Of a stretch of 63,079 nucleotides of DNA, positions 8,604 through 15,979 are shown in pieces. Below the pieces are notes generated by a model. It saw nothing but the letters and a program-made list of their open reading frames with translations, was not told the origin of the DNA and did no database searches. Made by a program: the position numbers and the translations under genes. The DNA comes from JAFDWI01 sp964544305. Lineage in GTDB: Bacteria; Actinomycetota; Acidimicrobiia; Acidimicrobiales; Iamiaceae. The stretch is from contig CAZJAZ010000009.1 of assembly GCA_964544305.1 (NCBI GenBank), forward strand, positions 1-63,079, read 5' to 3'. Position 1 is the stretch's first letter; each line of letters begins with the position of its first letter.

Positions 8604-9809
8604 TCACATCCTCGGGGCGCGGGGCATGTTCAGTCCGAATAGGGCAATGAGATCACGCTGGATCTCGTTGACACCTCCACCGAACGTGAGTATCAGCGAG
8701 CCTTGAGCCGCTCGGGCCAGTGCTCCGCCAAAAAACGCGAGGGGCGATTCACGCTCTTCCGCTGCCCGTGGCCCCACCACCTCGCCCAGAAGTCGGTACG
8801 CGTCCAAGAAAAACTCGGTTCCGTACACTTTGATGGCACTCGACAGTGCCGGGTCCATTTCACTCGCGCTTGCGGCTTTCCAGTTCATGAGCGTCAATGC
8901 GTCGATGCCCGCTTTTACTTTCGCGAGATTTGTCTGGACCCACGGTTCGTCAATGCGACGAGAACCATCTGCGCTACGGTGCGCTCGAGCAAACTCCAAC
9001 GTTGCTTCAAAGGCACGCTCCACCGAACCTGTCGGGGCAAGTGAAATGCGCTCAAAGTTGAGCTGATTGACAATCAAGTTCCACCCTTGGTTCACCTGTC
9101 CGATCACGGCGCTCGACGGCACACGCACGTCGTCGTAATAGGTCTGGTACGTCGATGCGTTCACCATGGTGGGAATCTTGGTGTAAGAGAAACCAGGATT
9201 GTCAGCCGGCACCGCAAAAATCGTGATGCCCCGATGCTTGGGGGCATCAGGATCCGTTCGGGCGGCAAGCCACACGTAGTCCGCATAGCTCGCGAGGCTC
9301 GTAAAGATCTTTTGGCCGTTGATAACCCAATCGTCACCGTCACGGACCGCCTTCGTCGTGAGCGAGGCAAGATCGGTTCCAGATGCCGGCTCGGTGTAGC
9401 CAATCGAAAAATGAAGGTCCCCGGCGAGGATTTTGGGAAGAAAGAAGTCCTTTTGTTCCTGTGACCCGAACTCTTGAATCGTGCGTGCAACCGCGTTGAT
9501 CGTAAGAAACGGGGTTGGCGCATTTGCTCGCCATGATTCGTTCGTAAACAGGTACTGCTCCATGGTCGTCGCACCCTGGCCGCCATATTCGGTGGGCCAA
9601 CCGATGCCGAGCCAACCGTCACTTCCCATCTTGCGGACCGCAGCCAACGATGCTGGGCCACCGGTTTCTCCTGTTGCACATTCGTGCGCAACGTCGTCGG
9701 TCATCAACTCGTCAAAATAGGTTCGCAACGTGTCGCGAAGTGCGAGTTGGTCGTCGGTTAAGGCGATGTGCACCGTCTCTGTACCCCTGATCATCACTGT
9801 GACGTCCAT
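8604..9809 (-). CDS. chsE4: Acyl-CoA dehydrogenase, ChsE4 (FadE26)-like subunit
   Basis: A 401-residue acyl-CoA dehydrogenase. The middle domain (YTEPASGTDLASL, NGQKIFTSLASYADYVW) and C-terminal block (ILTFGGGVNEIQRDLIALFGL) match FadE26/ChsE4 as I recall it, so it should be the partner of the next gene in oxidising steroid side-chain CoA esters. The chosen ATG 9809 lies 11 bases from the operator palindrome at 9820-9834, and no Shine-Dalgarno is visible, so a leaderless transcript is possible. ATG 9794 is an alternative start. The gene is divergent from the P450, and the palindrome between them could control both. Confidence 0.9.
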   Translation of the reverse strand: MDVTVMIRGTETVHIALTDDQLALRDTLRTYFDELMTDDVAHECATGETGGPASLAAVRKMGSDGWLGIGWPTEYGGQGATTMEQYLFTNESWRANAPTPFLTINAVARTIQEFGSQEQKDFFLPKILAGDLHFSIGYTEPASGTDLASLTTKAVRDGDDWVINGQKIFTSLASYADYVWLAARTDPDAPKHRGITIFAVPADNPGFSYTKIPTMVNASTYQTYYDDVRVPSSAVIGQVNQGWNLIVNQLNFERISLAPTGSVERAFEATLEFARAHRSADGSRRIDEPWVQTNLAKVKAGIDALTLMNWKAASASEMDPALSSAIKVYGTEFFLDAYRLLGEVVGPRAAEERESPLAFFGGALARAAQGSLILTFGGGVNEIQRDLIALFGLNMPRAPRM

Positions 9810-9819
9810 GACACTAGAC

Positions 9820-9834
9820 CTGACGGTGTGTCAG
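9820..9834. promoter_or_regulatory. Palindromic operator, copy 1 (CTGAC-GGTGT-GTCAG)
   Basis: Perfect 5-bp arms CTGAC/GTCAG around a 5-bp centre, the layout shared by nine intergenic sites in this window. It sits in the 35-bp gap between the ChsE4-like gene (start 9809) and the P450 (start 9845), 10-11 bases from each start codon, so bound protein would block both promoters. The shape is typical of TetR-family operators; the protein is not known. Confidence 0.75.
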
Positions 9835-9844
9835 AATCCTCATC

Positions 9845-11020
9845 ATGACCGACGCAAGCGACATCAATCTCGTCAGCGGAGCATTCTGGGCACGCAATCC
9901 TCACGACGAACTCACGTGGATGCGTGCACAAGGCCCTATGTATTTCGATGCGAATTCAGGCGTATGGGGTTGCACAACCCATGGTGCGATTATGGAAGCT
10001 GAGCGCATGCCGAAAGTCTTTTCGAATGCACAAGGGATCCGGGCGGATGCGCCAGCACAAGCGATGCTGATCGACATGGACGACCCCGAACATCGAGATC
10101 GTCGCAAATTAGTGTTCAAGGGCTTCACGCCTGCTCGTGTTGCCAGTCAAGAAGATTATCTGCGCCAAGTTTGTAACGAGTTGATCGACAACGTCGCGGA
10201 CAAGACAGAAATTGACTTCGTGTGGGACATTGCCGCGTGGCTACCCCTGATTGTGATTGCCGACCAACTCGGCGTCGCACCGGAAGATCGAGCAACGCTT
10301 CTTGGTTGGTCTGATGATCTCTTGCGAGGTCTGACCGGTCTTGACGATGACGGGGCAATGATTCGCGCCGCTGAAGCATTCACGGGCTACTGCGAATACG
10401 CGACGCGTGTCGCCGATCAACGGCGTGAAAACCCGACCGACGACCTGATGAGCATCCTGGTCCATGCGGAAGTTGATGGTGACCGCCTCGACGCGGAATC
10501 GGTGATCGCCGAATCGCTGCTCATCTTGATTGGCGGGGACGAAACAACCCGGCATGTGATCTCAGGTGGTCTGTACCAACTGCTCAGTGTCCGGTCTCGA
10601 TGGGAAGAATTACTCGCAGATCGGACGTTGGTAGAACCCGCCATTGAAGAGATGCTGCGTTGGGTGACCCCAATCAAGAACATGAACCGAACAGTCACCG
10701 AGGACATCGAGTTTCACGGAGCACAGCTCCACAAAGGCGACAAAATGCTGTTGTTGTACCCGTCAGGGAACCGGGACGAGGCCGTCTTTGACGATCCGTT
10801 TACTTTTGACATCCACCGGAACCCGAACGATCACGTTGCGTTTGGTGGCTACGGCACACACCATTGTTTGGGCAAATCGCTCGCTCGCCTCGAACTGCAG
10901 GTCATGTTTGAAACCTTGCTTGAGCGGCTACCGAATTTGGCGTTAACCGAAGCATCAGAACCCGCCTACCGGGCCGCGAACTTCGTTTCCGGATACGAAA
11001 CGTTGCCGGTGTCGCTCTGA
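9845..11020 (+). CDS. cyp142: Cytochrome P450, CYP142-like (steroid C26/C27 monooxygenase)
   Basis: A 391-residue soluble P450. The I-helix motif LLILIGGDETTRH (near residue 230), the ExxR helix (EEMLRW) and the haem loop with Cys341 are present. The I-helix and the N-terminal SNAQGIR and MLIDMDDPEHRDRRK blocks match CYP142, which hydroxylates and oxidises the terminal methyl of cholesterol or cholestenone. The haem loop reads FGGYGTHHCLG, one residue longer than in the CYP142 I recall and like CYP125/CYP124. The operator ends ten bases before the ATG and no ribosome-binding site is seen. Electron partners are not in the window. Confidence 0.9.
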   Translation: MTDASDINLVSGAFWARNPHDELTWMRAQGPMYFDANSGVWGCTTHGAIMEAERMPKVFSNAQGIRADAPAQAMLIDMDDPEHRDRRKLVFKGFTPARVASQEDYLRQVCNELIDNVADKTEIDFVWDIAAWLPLIVIADQLGVAPEDRATLLGWSDDLLRGLTGLDDDGAMIRAAEAFTGYCEYATRVADQRRENPTDDLMSILVHAEVDGDRLDAESVIAESLLILIGGDETTRHVISGGLYQLLSVRSRWEELLADRTLVEPAIEEMLRWVTPIKNMNRTVTEDIEFHGAQLHKGDKMLLLYPSGNRDEAVFDDPFTFDIHRNPNDHVAFGGYGTHHCLGKSLARLELQVMFETLLERLPNLALTEASEPAYRAANFVSGYETLPVSL

Positions 11021-11044
11021 CTTGAAGATGCGTTTCGACGCCGG

Positions 11045-12388
11045 TTACGACGACGCCCGTGAGGTGGTTGTGACCTTCACCTTGGGCTTTTCGCACGCGA
11101 CGGGAACCGGGTTGGGGTAGTCCGGCAAAGAAAGCGCTTCTCGCCGCTGTGAGAAGTCGAGTTCGTCGGCCAAGTTTTTCGCGTTCGCGTCACGAACCGT
11201 CATCGGTTTGAGATCCCAACGCCACTCAATCATCTTGAGAACCGATGTATGTTCGTACGGGCCTTCTTTTGCAACCTGCGCCGGGGCAAACGGAGAAATC
11301 GCGATCGCCGGAACACGCACGCCGAGTGTCTTGTAGTTGGCTTTGTCGGCTGGACCATTGTCGGTGTCGTCTTCAACGGCTGGTGGAGCCACGTGATCAT
11401 AAAAACCACCATGCTCATCAAAGTTGATGATGAATATCGTGCGATCCCAGTTCGGGCTCGATGTCACCGCCTTGTAAACCTCCGCGATGAACGCGTCGCC
11501 CACCGCGACACTTCCATGAGGATGCATGTCATTTGATGTACCAACGAATTCGGATATGAGGCCATAGTCGGGGTCAACGAACGACACGTTCGGGAGCTTT
11601 CCTGCCTTCGCATCGGCCAGAAACTCTTTGTAGGTGTGAGAGATTTTGTCATAGCGGCCACTGGCGAACAGGCCGGTCATTGGTTCGACGTGGTAGTAGT
11701 ACTTGCCGGTTAGCCCCGCTTCTTGCAAGCGATCCCATATTGCAAGCTTTAACTTTGACGGCCGCTCGTTCAGTGGATGAAACGGTTCGGTGTTTGCAAT
11801 TTTCCCCGGGAACAGGCCCGTCTGGTTGATGTCGGTTGTTGCACAGTGCTGATAAAAACGGTTCGGCCACGTTCCGCCGGCAAACGAGCAGAAGTACTGA
11901 TCAAAGGTGGTGTACCCCTTTGCCAACGCGCCCAAAACAGGCAGTTCGGCTTCGGTGTAGTAGCTGATCGGAAAGGTGTCACCGGCCGGACCGGTTTTCA
12001 TAAACCCGTCCATTTTTCCGCCGTTGATTTGCTGTTCGACCGGGCCAAACTGATGTTGCGGGTCGGCGTAGTCACAGCCTTGAGGATCATCGCCAATCGC
12101 CCAGGTTTTCGATGTCGTCCCATCGCTATCGACGTAACTGAGGCCTGCTTGTTTGCCCTTCGCCCCGGGTAACCATCCGAGGAGGTGGTCGAAACTGCGA
12201 TTCTCCATCATGAGAACTACCACATGGTCAAAAGGGGCGTCTTTGCCAAGGGGATGTTTTGCGACGCCAGTGGTTGTTGTTGAGGGAGTCGTTGACTTGG
12301 ACTCGCCGTCCGACGAGCAGCCAGCAACTGAGATCATTCCAGCAGCGGTTGCCCCAACAAAGAGTTCGCGGCGATTCAACGGTTCCAT
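11045..12388 (-). CDS. Exported phosphoesterase, phospholipase C/acid phosphatase family
   Basis: A 447-residue exported enzyme. The N-terminus has a twin-arginine motif (NRRELFVG) followed by a lipobox-like VAGCSSD, so it is probably a Tat-exported lipoprotein. The family signature DHVVVLMMENRSFDHLLG (near residue 53) and the later metal-binding IINFDEHGGFYDHVAPP (near residue 327) identify the phosphoesterase family of bacterial phospholipases C. It is convergent with the P450 (24-bp gap) and has no operator, so it is probably not part of the steroid regulon. Substrate could be phospholipids or other phosphoesters. Confidence 0.88.
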   Translation of the reverse strand: MEPLNRRELFVGATAAGMISVAGCSSDGESKSTTPSTTTTGVAKHPLGKDAPFDHVVVLMMENRSFDHLLGWLPGAKGKQAGLSYVDSDGTTSKTWAIGDDPQGCDYADPQHQFGPVEQQINGGKMDGFMKTGPAGDTFPISYYTEAELPVLGALAKGYTTFDQYFCSFAGGTWPNRFYQHCATTDINQTGLFPGKIANTEPFHPLNERPSKLKLAIWDRLQEAGLTGKYYYHVEPMTGLFASGRYDKISHTYKEFLADAKAGKLPNVSFVDPDYGLISEFVGTSNDMHPHGSVAVGDAFIAEVYKAVTSSPNWDRTIFIINFDEHGGFYDHVAPPAVEDDTDNGPADKANYKTLGVRVPAIAISPFAPAQVAKEGPYEHTSVLKMIEWRWDLKPMTVRDANAKNLADELDFSQRREALSLPDYPNPVPVACEKPKVKVTTTSRASS

Positions 12389-12465
12389 GCATGCTCCTCA
12401 ATCCAAACGAGTGACAGTTTCCGTTGAGAATCCTGCCATATTCGTGGCCCCAGCGTTCGCCATAT

Positions 12466-12493
12466 GACGCAAGCTCGCGCGCCAGCTCGCGTC
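12466..12493 (-). terminator. GC-rich hairpin after the FadD19-like gene
   Basis: Arms 12466-12475 and 12484-12493 are complementary at nine of ten positions around an 8-base loop, directly after the stop of the minus-strand ligase. No run of T follows. It fits a structured transcript end or stabiliser, read on the minus strand. Confidence 0.45.
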
Positions 12494-14188
12494 TTATGAC
12501 GACGACTTTCTCGACGCGTGGGATGCGACTTCTTTGGCCCAGCGGTAGTCCGCTTTTCCTGCCGGAGAGCGCTTGATCTCATCGACGAGAACCAGCGTCT
12601 TGGGGAGTTTGTAACCGGCCAGCGTCGCACGTAGGTAGTCTCGGAGCGCGTCAAGCGTCGGCGAAATTGCTGCACGTGGCTGAACGACCGCGCAAACCGA
12701 TTCGCCCCACCGTTCATCGGGCAGGCCCACGACGACAACGTCGGCCACGTCGTCATGACCTTGCAACGCCATTTCGACCTCTTCGGAAAATACCTTCTCT
12801 CCACCGGTGTTGATGCACTGCGAACCCCGACCTAAGAGACTTACCGTGCCGTCAGCTTCGACGGTTGCGAAATCACCGGTGAGAACCCAGCGATGACCGC
12901 CTTGTTCGACAAAGGTCGCCTTCGTGCGCTCAGTATCGTGGAGGTAACCGATGGGGATTCTTCCCCTGAGGGCGAGTTTGCCGACGACTCCAGAACCGGG
13001 TATCACCCGCTGATACGAGTCATCAAGGACTGCGGTGTCGTCGCCGTACGGTGAGAAATGGGCAACCCCGCTCTGTTGGGCTTCGACACTCGCATGGTCA
13101 CCTTCGGTCGTCGCCGCGGCGGCCGCGATGCGCTGTGAACCTTGCGCTCCAGTCTCAGACGAGCCGAAACCATCGACAAAAAACGCGTTCGGAAACGCCG
13201 CGATGAAACGCGCTTTGAGCGTTGGCGACATTGGCGCGCCACCATTTGAAATAGAGAACACCGTGCTGGCATGCCAACGACCAGGATTTGCTTCCCACGC
13301 GTCGAGCATTGGTTTGCCTGTTGCATCACCGACCACGGTGAACAAGTTGACGTTCTCGGCATCGATGAGATCCCAGATTGCTTCGGGATTGAACGAGCCC
13401 GGCACCAACACAACTCGGCTCCCCGCCCACAACCAGGACATCCCGACCCACTGCCCTGCCGCGTGCATGAGCGGAGCCATACACAAATAGGTCGCAGGCT
13501 GCTCCATGATGTGATCGGCAAGTTGTTCGGGTGCGGTGACCGGGTTCATGCGCATCGGATCACCACCACCAAAGCATGCGTGAAACGCGTCTTCTTGACG
13601 CCACAGCACCCCTTTGGGTCGACCGGTCGTGCCACCGGTGTAAATCAAGTAGTGATCATCACCGTTGCGGTCGATCTTCGGGCGGATCGCGCCAGCATGG
13701 TCTCGTTGGATGTCTTCCCACCGAGAAGCATCTGTTGGCAGCGAAATTGACGTTGCATCACTTCCAGGCACTTCAAGGGCCACAAGAAACGAAAGCGACG
13801 CTCGTACAGAGTCATCCAGCCCCGCCACCACCGGTGACAACGCCTGATCAAAAACCAATCCCTTCGCACGAGAATCGTTGAGCAATTCGGCAAGCTCAGA
13901 GGAGGAATATCGATGGTTGATATTCACGGCGAGGGCACCGAGTTTCCAACCAGCAAGTTGCGCCGCGATCCACGGTGTGCAATTCGGGGCAAAGATGCCA
14001 AACGTGTCGCCTTTGGCGATTCCTTTGGCTTGAAAGAACGCCGCGAGACGATTCGCTTGATCGTCAATCTGGGCAAAAGTCAATCGTTGATCCGCGCATA
14101 TGAGGGCTTCTCGATCAGGCACCCGATCGACGGTGTACTCCCAAACATCGGCGAAGCTGTACGTGGACGGTGGCGTGACCTCGGACAT
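12494..14188 (-). CDS. FadD19-like acyl-CoA ligase (steroid side-chain or fatty acid)
   Basis: A 564-residue AMP-forming ligase. The ATP-loop motif (YTGGTTGRPKGVLWR near residue 188), the A5 region (DGFGSSETG), the hinge and the C-terminal GGEKVFSEEVE and lysine region (SPAGKADYRWAK) are intact. The GVLWRQEDAF segment and the overall layout match FadD19, the C5 sterol side-chain ligase, as recalled. It would convert the P450-made carboxylic acid to its CoA ester for ChsE4/ChsE5. It is divergent from the CoA-transferase with an operator at 14223-14237 between them, 35 bases before this ATG. Confidence 0.9.
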   Translation of the reverse strand: MSEVTPPSTYSFADVWEYTVDRVPDREALICADQRLTFAQIDDQANRLAAFFQAKGIAKGDTFGIFAPNCTPWIAAQLAGWKLGALAVNINHRYSSSELAELLNDSRAKGLVFDQALSPVVAGLDDSVRASLSFLVALEVPGSDATSISLPTDASRWEDIQRDHAGAIRPKIDRNGDDHYLIYTGGTTGRPKGVLWRQEDAFHACFGGGDPMRMNPVTAPEQLADHIMEQPATYLCMAPLMHAAGQWVGMSWLWAGSRVVLVPGSFNPEAIWDLIDAENVNLFTVVGDATGKPMLDAWEANPGRWHASTVFSISNGGAPMSPTLKARFIAAFPNAFFVDGFGSSETGAQGSQRIAAAAATTEGDHASVEAQQSGVAHFSPYGDDTAVLDDSYQRVIPGSGVVGKLALRGRIPIGYLHDTERTKATFVEQGGHRWVLTGDFATVEADGTVSLLGRGSQCINTGGEKVFSEEVEMALQGHDDVADVVVVGLPDERWGESVCAVVQPRAAISPTLDALRDYLRATLAGYKLPKTLVLVDEIKRSPAGKADYRWAKEVASHASRKSSS

Positions 14189-14222
14189 GAAAGCACGCTA
14201 GTTGACGCCACCCATCTAGAAT

Positions 14223-14237
14223 GTGACGACCCGTCAG
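14223..14237. promoter_or_regulatory. Palindromic operator, copy 2 (GTGAC-GACCC-GTCAG)
   Basis: Arms GTGAC/GTCAG match at four of five pairs. It lies in the 105-bp divergent region between the FadD19-like ligase (start 14188) and the class III CoA-transferase (start 14294). The weaker left arm makes it the least certain of the nine sites, but its intergenic position and spacing agree with the others. Confidence 0.6.
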
Positions 14238-14293
14238 AAACCGTAGTTTTTCTCGGTTTTCGGCGCCTTTCTTCCGACACAAAGGACCGTTAC

Positions 14294-15526
14294 GTGACCG
14301 TTCGCCCCCCGCTTGCCGGTGTCCGAATTATCGAGTGCTCGATGCTCGGCCCCGCGGCAATCACCACGCCACTCGCCGAACTTGGCGCCGAAGTCATCAA
14401 AGTTGAGCCAGCCGCGGGTGATTACATCCGGCAAATGACCTGGCCAATTGTTGAGGGTGTTTCTCTCATGCATCTGCATGTCAACCGCGGCAAGCAGTCC
14501 ATTGTGCTTGACCTGCGCACCGACGAGGGTGCCGAGGCGTTTCGAGACCTGGTACGCGATGCAGATGTTGTCGTTGAGGCCATGCGTCCAGGTGGTCTTG
14601 CGCGTCGTGGATTGGGCTATGACGACCTCAAGAAGATCAACCCGCAAATCGTCTTCTTCACTATCTCGGGCTATGGGATGACCGGACCCTACGCCGAGAT
14701 GCCAAGCCACGGCATCGCCTATGACACGTGGGCAGGCATTGTCAAACCTGAAGTCACCGACGATGGTTTCACCGTGATCCCAGAGCACGTTTCTATTGGA
14801 ATCAATGCGGCACCCATTTTTGGTGCGCTTGGCATTCTGGCGGGCGTTGTTGGGGCTCGAGCGAGCGGCGAGGGCTATCAAATGGAGATCGCACAGTCTG
14901 ATGCTGCGGCGGCTTTCGACTGGTATCGCTCCGAGTCGTACAAAGCCTATGAACGGCCAGAATCTGAAGTGACCGGAAACGCATCCGACGACTTTGTGCG
15001 ACGGGCACCGGGCACCGCGGGGATGCGTGAAGGGGTGCGCTACCAGATCTATGCCACGTCCGATGCAAAACACGTGCTGTTCATGGCGTCTGAACAGGCA
15101 TTCTGGCGCAACTTCTGTGAAGGCGTTGACCGCGCTGATCTTTTTGAACGCTGGCCCGGATCAACCTATGCCGACCACGCCCGAGGCAACAAAGAACTCC
15201 AGGCAGAATTGCGCAGTATTTTTGCAACACGCACCGCAAACGAATGGCTCGATTTTGGCCTTGCGGTCAATACGCCAATTGCCCCGGTGAACACGCCAGC
15301 AAACATCGGTGACGACCCACAGTTTCAAGCCCGCTTGGGCTGGATACCAGCATCAGAACTTGGGGCAGACGAACTCCCGAGCCCGATCAAGATCGTTGGC
15401 CAAGCGCTGCCGAATCCAATTCCCGCCCCAACCGTTGGCCAGCACACCGAGAGCGTCTTGCGCGACATTGCCAGATACGATGACGAGAAGATCACGAACC
15501 TGCGCGAAGCCGGAGCACTGGGCTGA
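14294..15526 (+). CDS. Class III (CaiB/BaiF) CoA-transferase
   Basis: A 410-residue family III CoA-transferase. It begins LAGVRIIECSMLGPAAITTPLAELGAEVIKVE, the classic N-terminal nucleotide/CoA-binding segment, and has the QSIVLDLRT block; the aspartate expected near residue 170 is not obvious in the GIAYDTWAG region. Such enzymes move CoA between carboxylates through a glutamyl-anhydride mechanism. GTG at 14294 is the start; an upstream open frame of 127 codons overlaps the divergent ligase and does not look like protein. Sharing an operator with a sterol ligase suggests CoA exchange among steroid or bile-acid intermediates (inference). Confidence 0.9.
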   Translation: MTVRPPLAGVRIIECSMLGPAAITTPLAELGAEVIKVEPAAGDYIRQMTWPIVEGVSLMHLHVNRGKQSIVLDLRTDEGAEAFRDLVRDADVVVEAMRPGGLARRGLGYDDLKKINPQIVFFTISGYGMTGPYAEMPSHGIAYDTWAGIVKPEVTDDGFTVIPEHVSIGINAAPIFGALGILAGVVGARASGEGYQMEIAQSDAAAAFDWYRSESYKAYERPESEVTGNASDDFVRRAPGTAGMREGVRYQIYATSDAKHVLFMASEQAFWRNFCEGVDRADLFERWPGSTYADHARGNKELQAELRSIFATRTANEWLDFGLAVNTPIAPVNTPANIGDDPQFQARLGWIPASELGADELPSPIKIVGQALPNPIPAPTVGQHTESVLRDIARYDDEKITNLREAGALG

Positions 15527-15564
15527 GAACCGGTTTGTGACCGAATTCAACGAACGGTCCACAA

Positions 15565-15589
15565 GCTGCACATCGCAACGATGTGCAGC
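15565..15589 (+). terminator. Perfect 11-bp hairpin after the CoA-transferase
   Basis: GCTGCACATCG (15565-15575) and its exact complement (15579-15589) flank a CAA loop, 39 bases after the CoA-transferase stop and 32 before the DUF3817 start. No T-tract follows, so it may act as a terminator or a processing site that separates the two genes. Confidence 0.5.
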
Positions 15590-15620
15590 GCGTTCAATCG
15601 ACAGGTAAAGAAAGCACATC

Positions 15621-15968
15621 ATGACCGACACAACAGCGGCCAGCAACGACGAGTCCACAACACAACTCATCAAAGCATTCAAGATCGCAGCACTCGCAGA
15701 AGCAATCTCGTGGGGTGCCCTACTCCTCGCGATGGTTGTGAAGTACTCGAGCCTCGACAATCCAATGGCCGTCAAAATGATTGGCCCAATCCATGGGACG
15801 ATGTTTCTTGCGTACGTGGCGCTCACGATCACGGTTGGGACAAAGCTCAAGTGGGGGCTGCGCACCATTGTGCTCGGCCTCGCCGCAGCCATTCCGCCAT
15901 TCATGACCGTCGTGTTTGAGAAATGGATTGAACGAAGCGGTCGATTGTCCGACGCATCGAACGCATAG
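15621..15968 (+). CDS. DUF3817 integral membrane protein
   Basis: A 115-residue protein with three hydrophobic helices (about 26-44, 53-72, 77-97). The pattern with EAISWGALLLAM, GPIHGTMFLAYV and a basic end matches the DUF3817 family common in Actinomycetota. Function unknown. It starts after the hairpin at 15565-15589 and ends 11 bases before the fused acyl-CoA dehydrogenase, so the two may be co-transcribed. AAAGAAAG lies upstream but there is no strong ribosome-binding site. Confidence 0.85.
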   Translation: MTDTTAASNDESTTQLIKAFKIAALAEAISWGALLLAMVVKYSSLDNPMAVKMIGPIHGTMFLAYVALTITVGTKLKWGLRTIVLGLAAAIPPFMTVVFEKWIERSGRLSDASNA

Positions 15969-15979
15969 CGAACACAAAC

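Noticed and set aside
13913..14293. Upstream extension of the class III CoA-transferase
   Set aside because: The 127 extra codons overlap the divergent ligase start and include the operator; GTG 14294 directly precedes the conserved family N-terminus.
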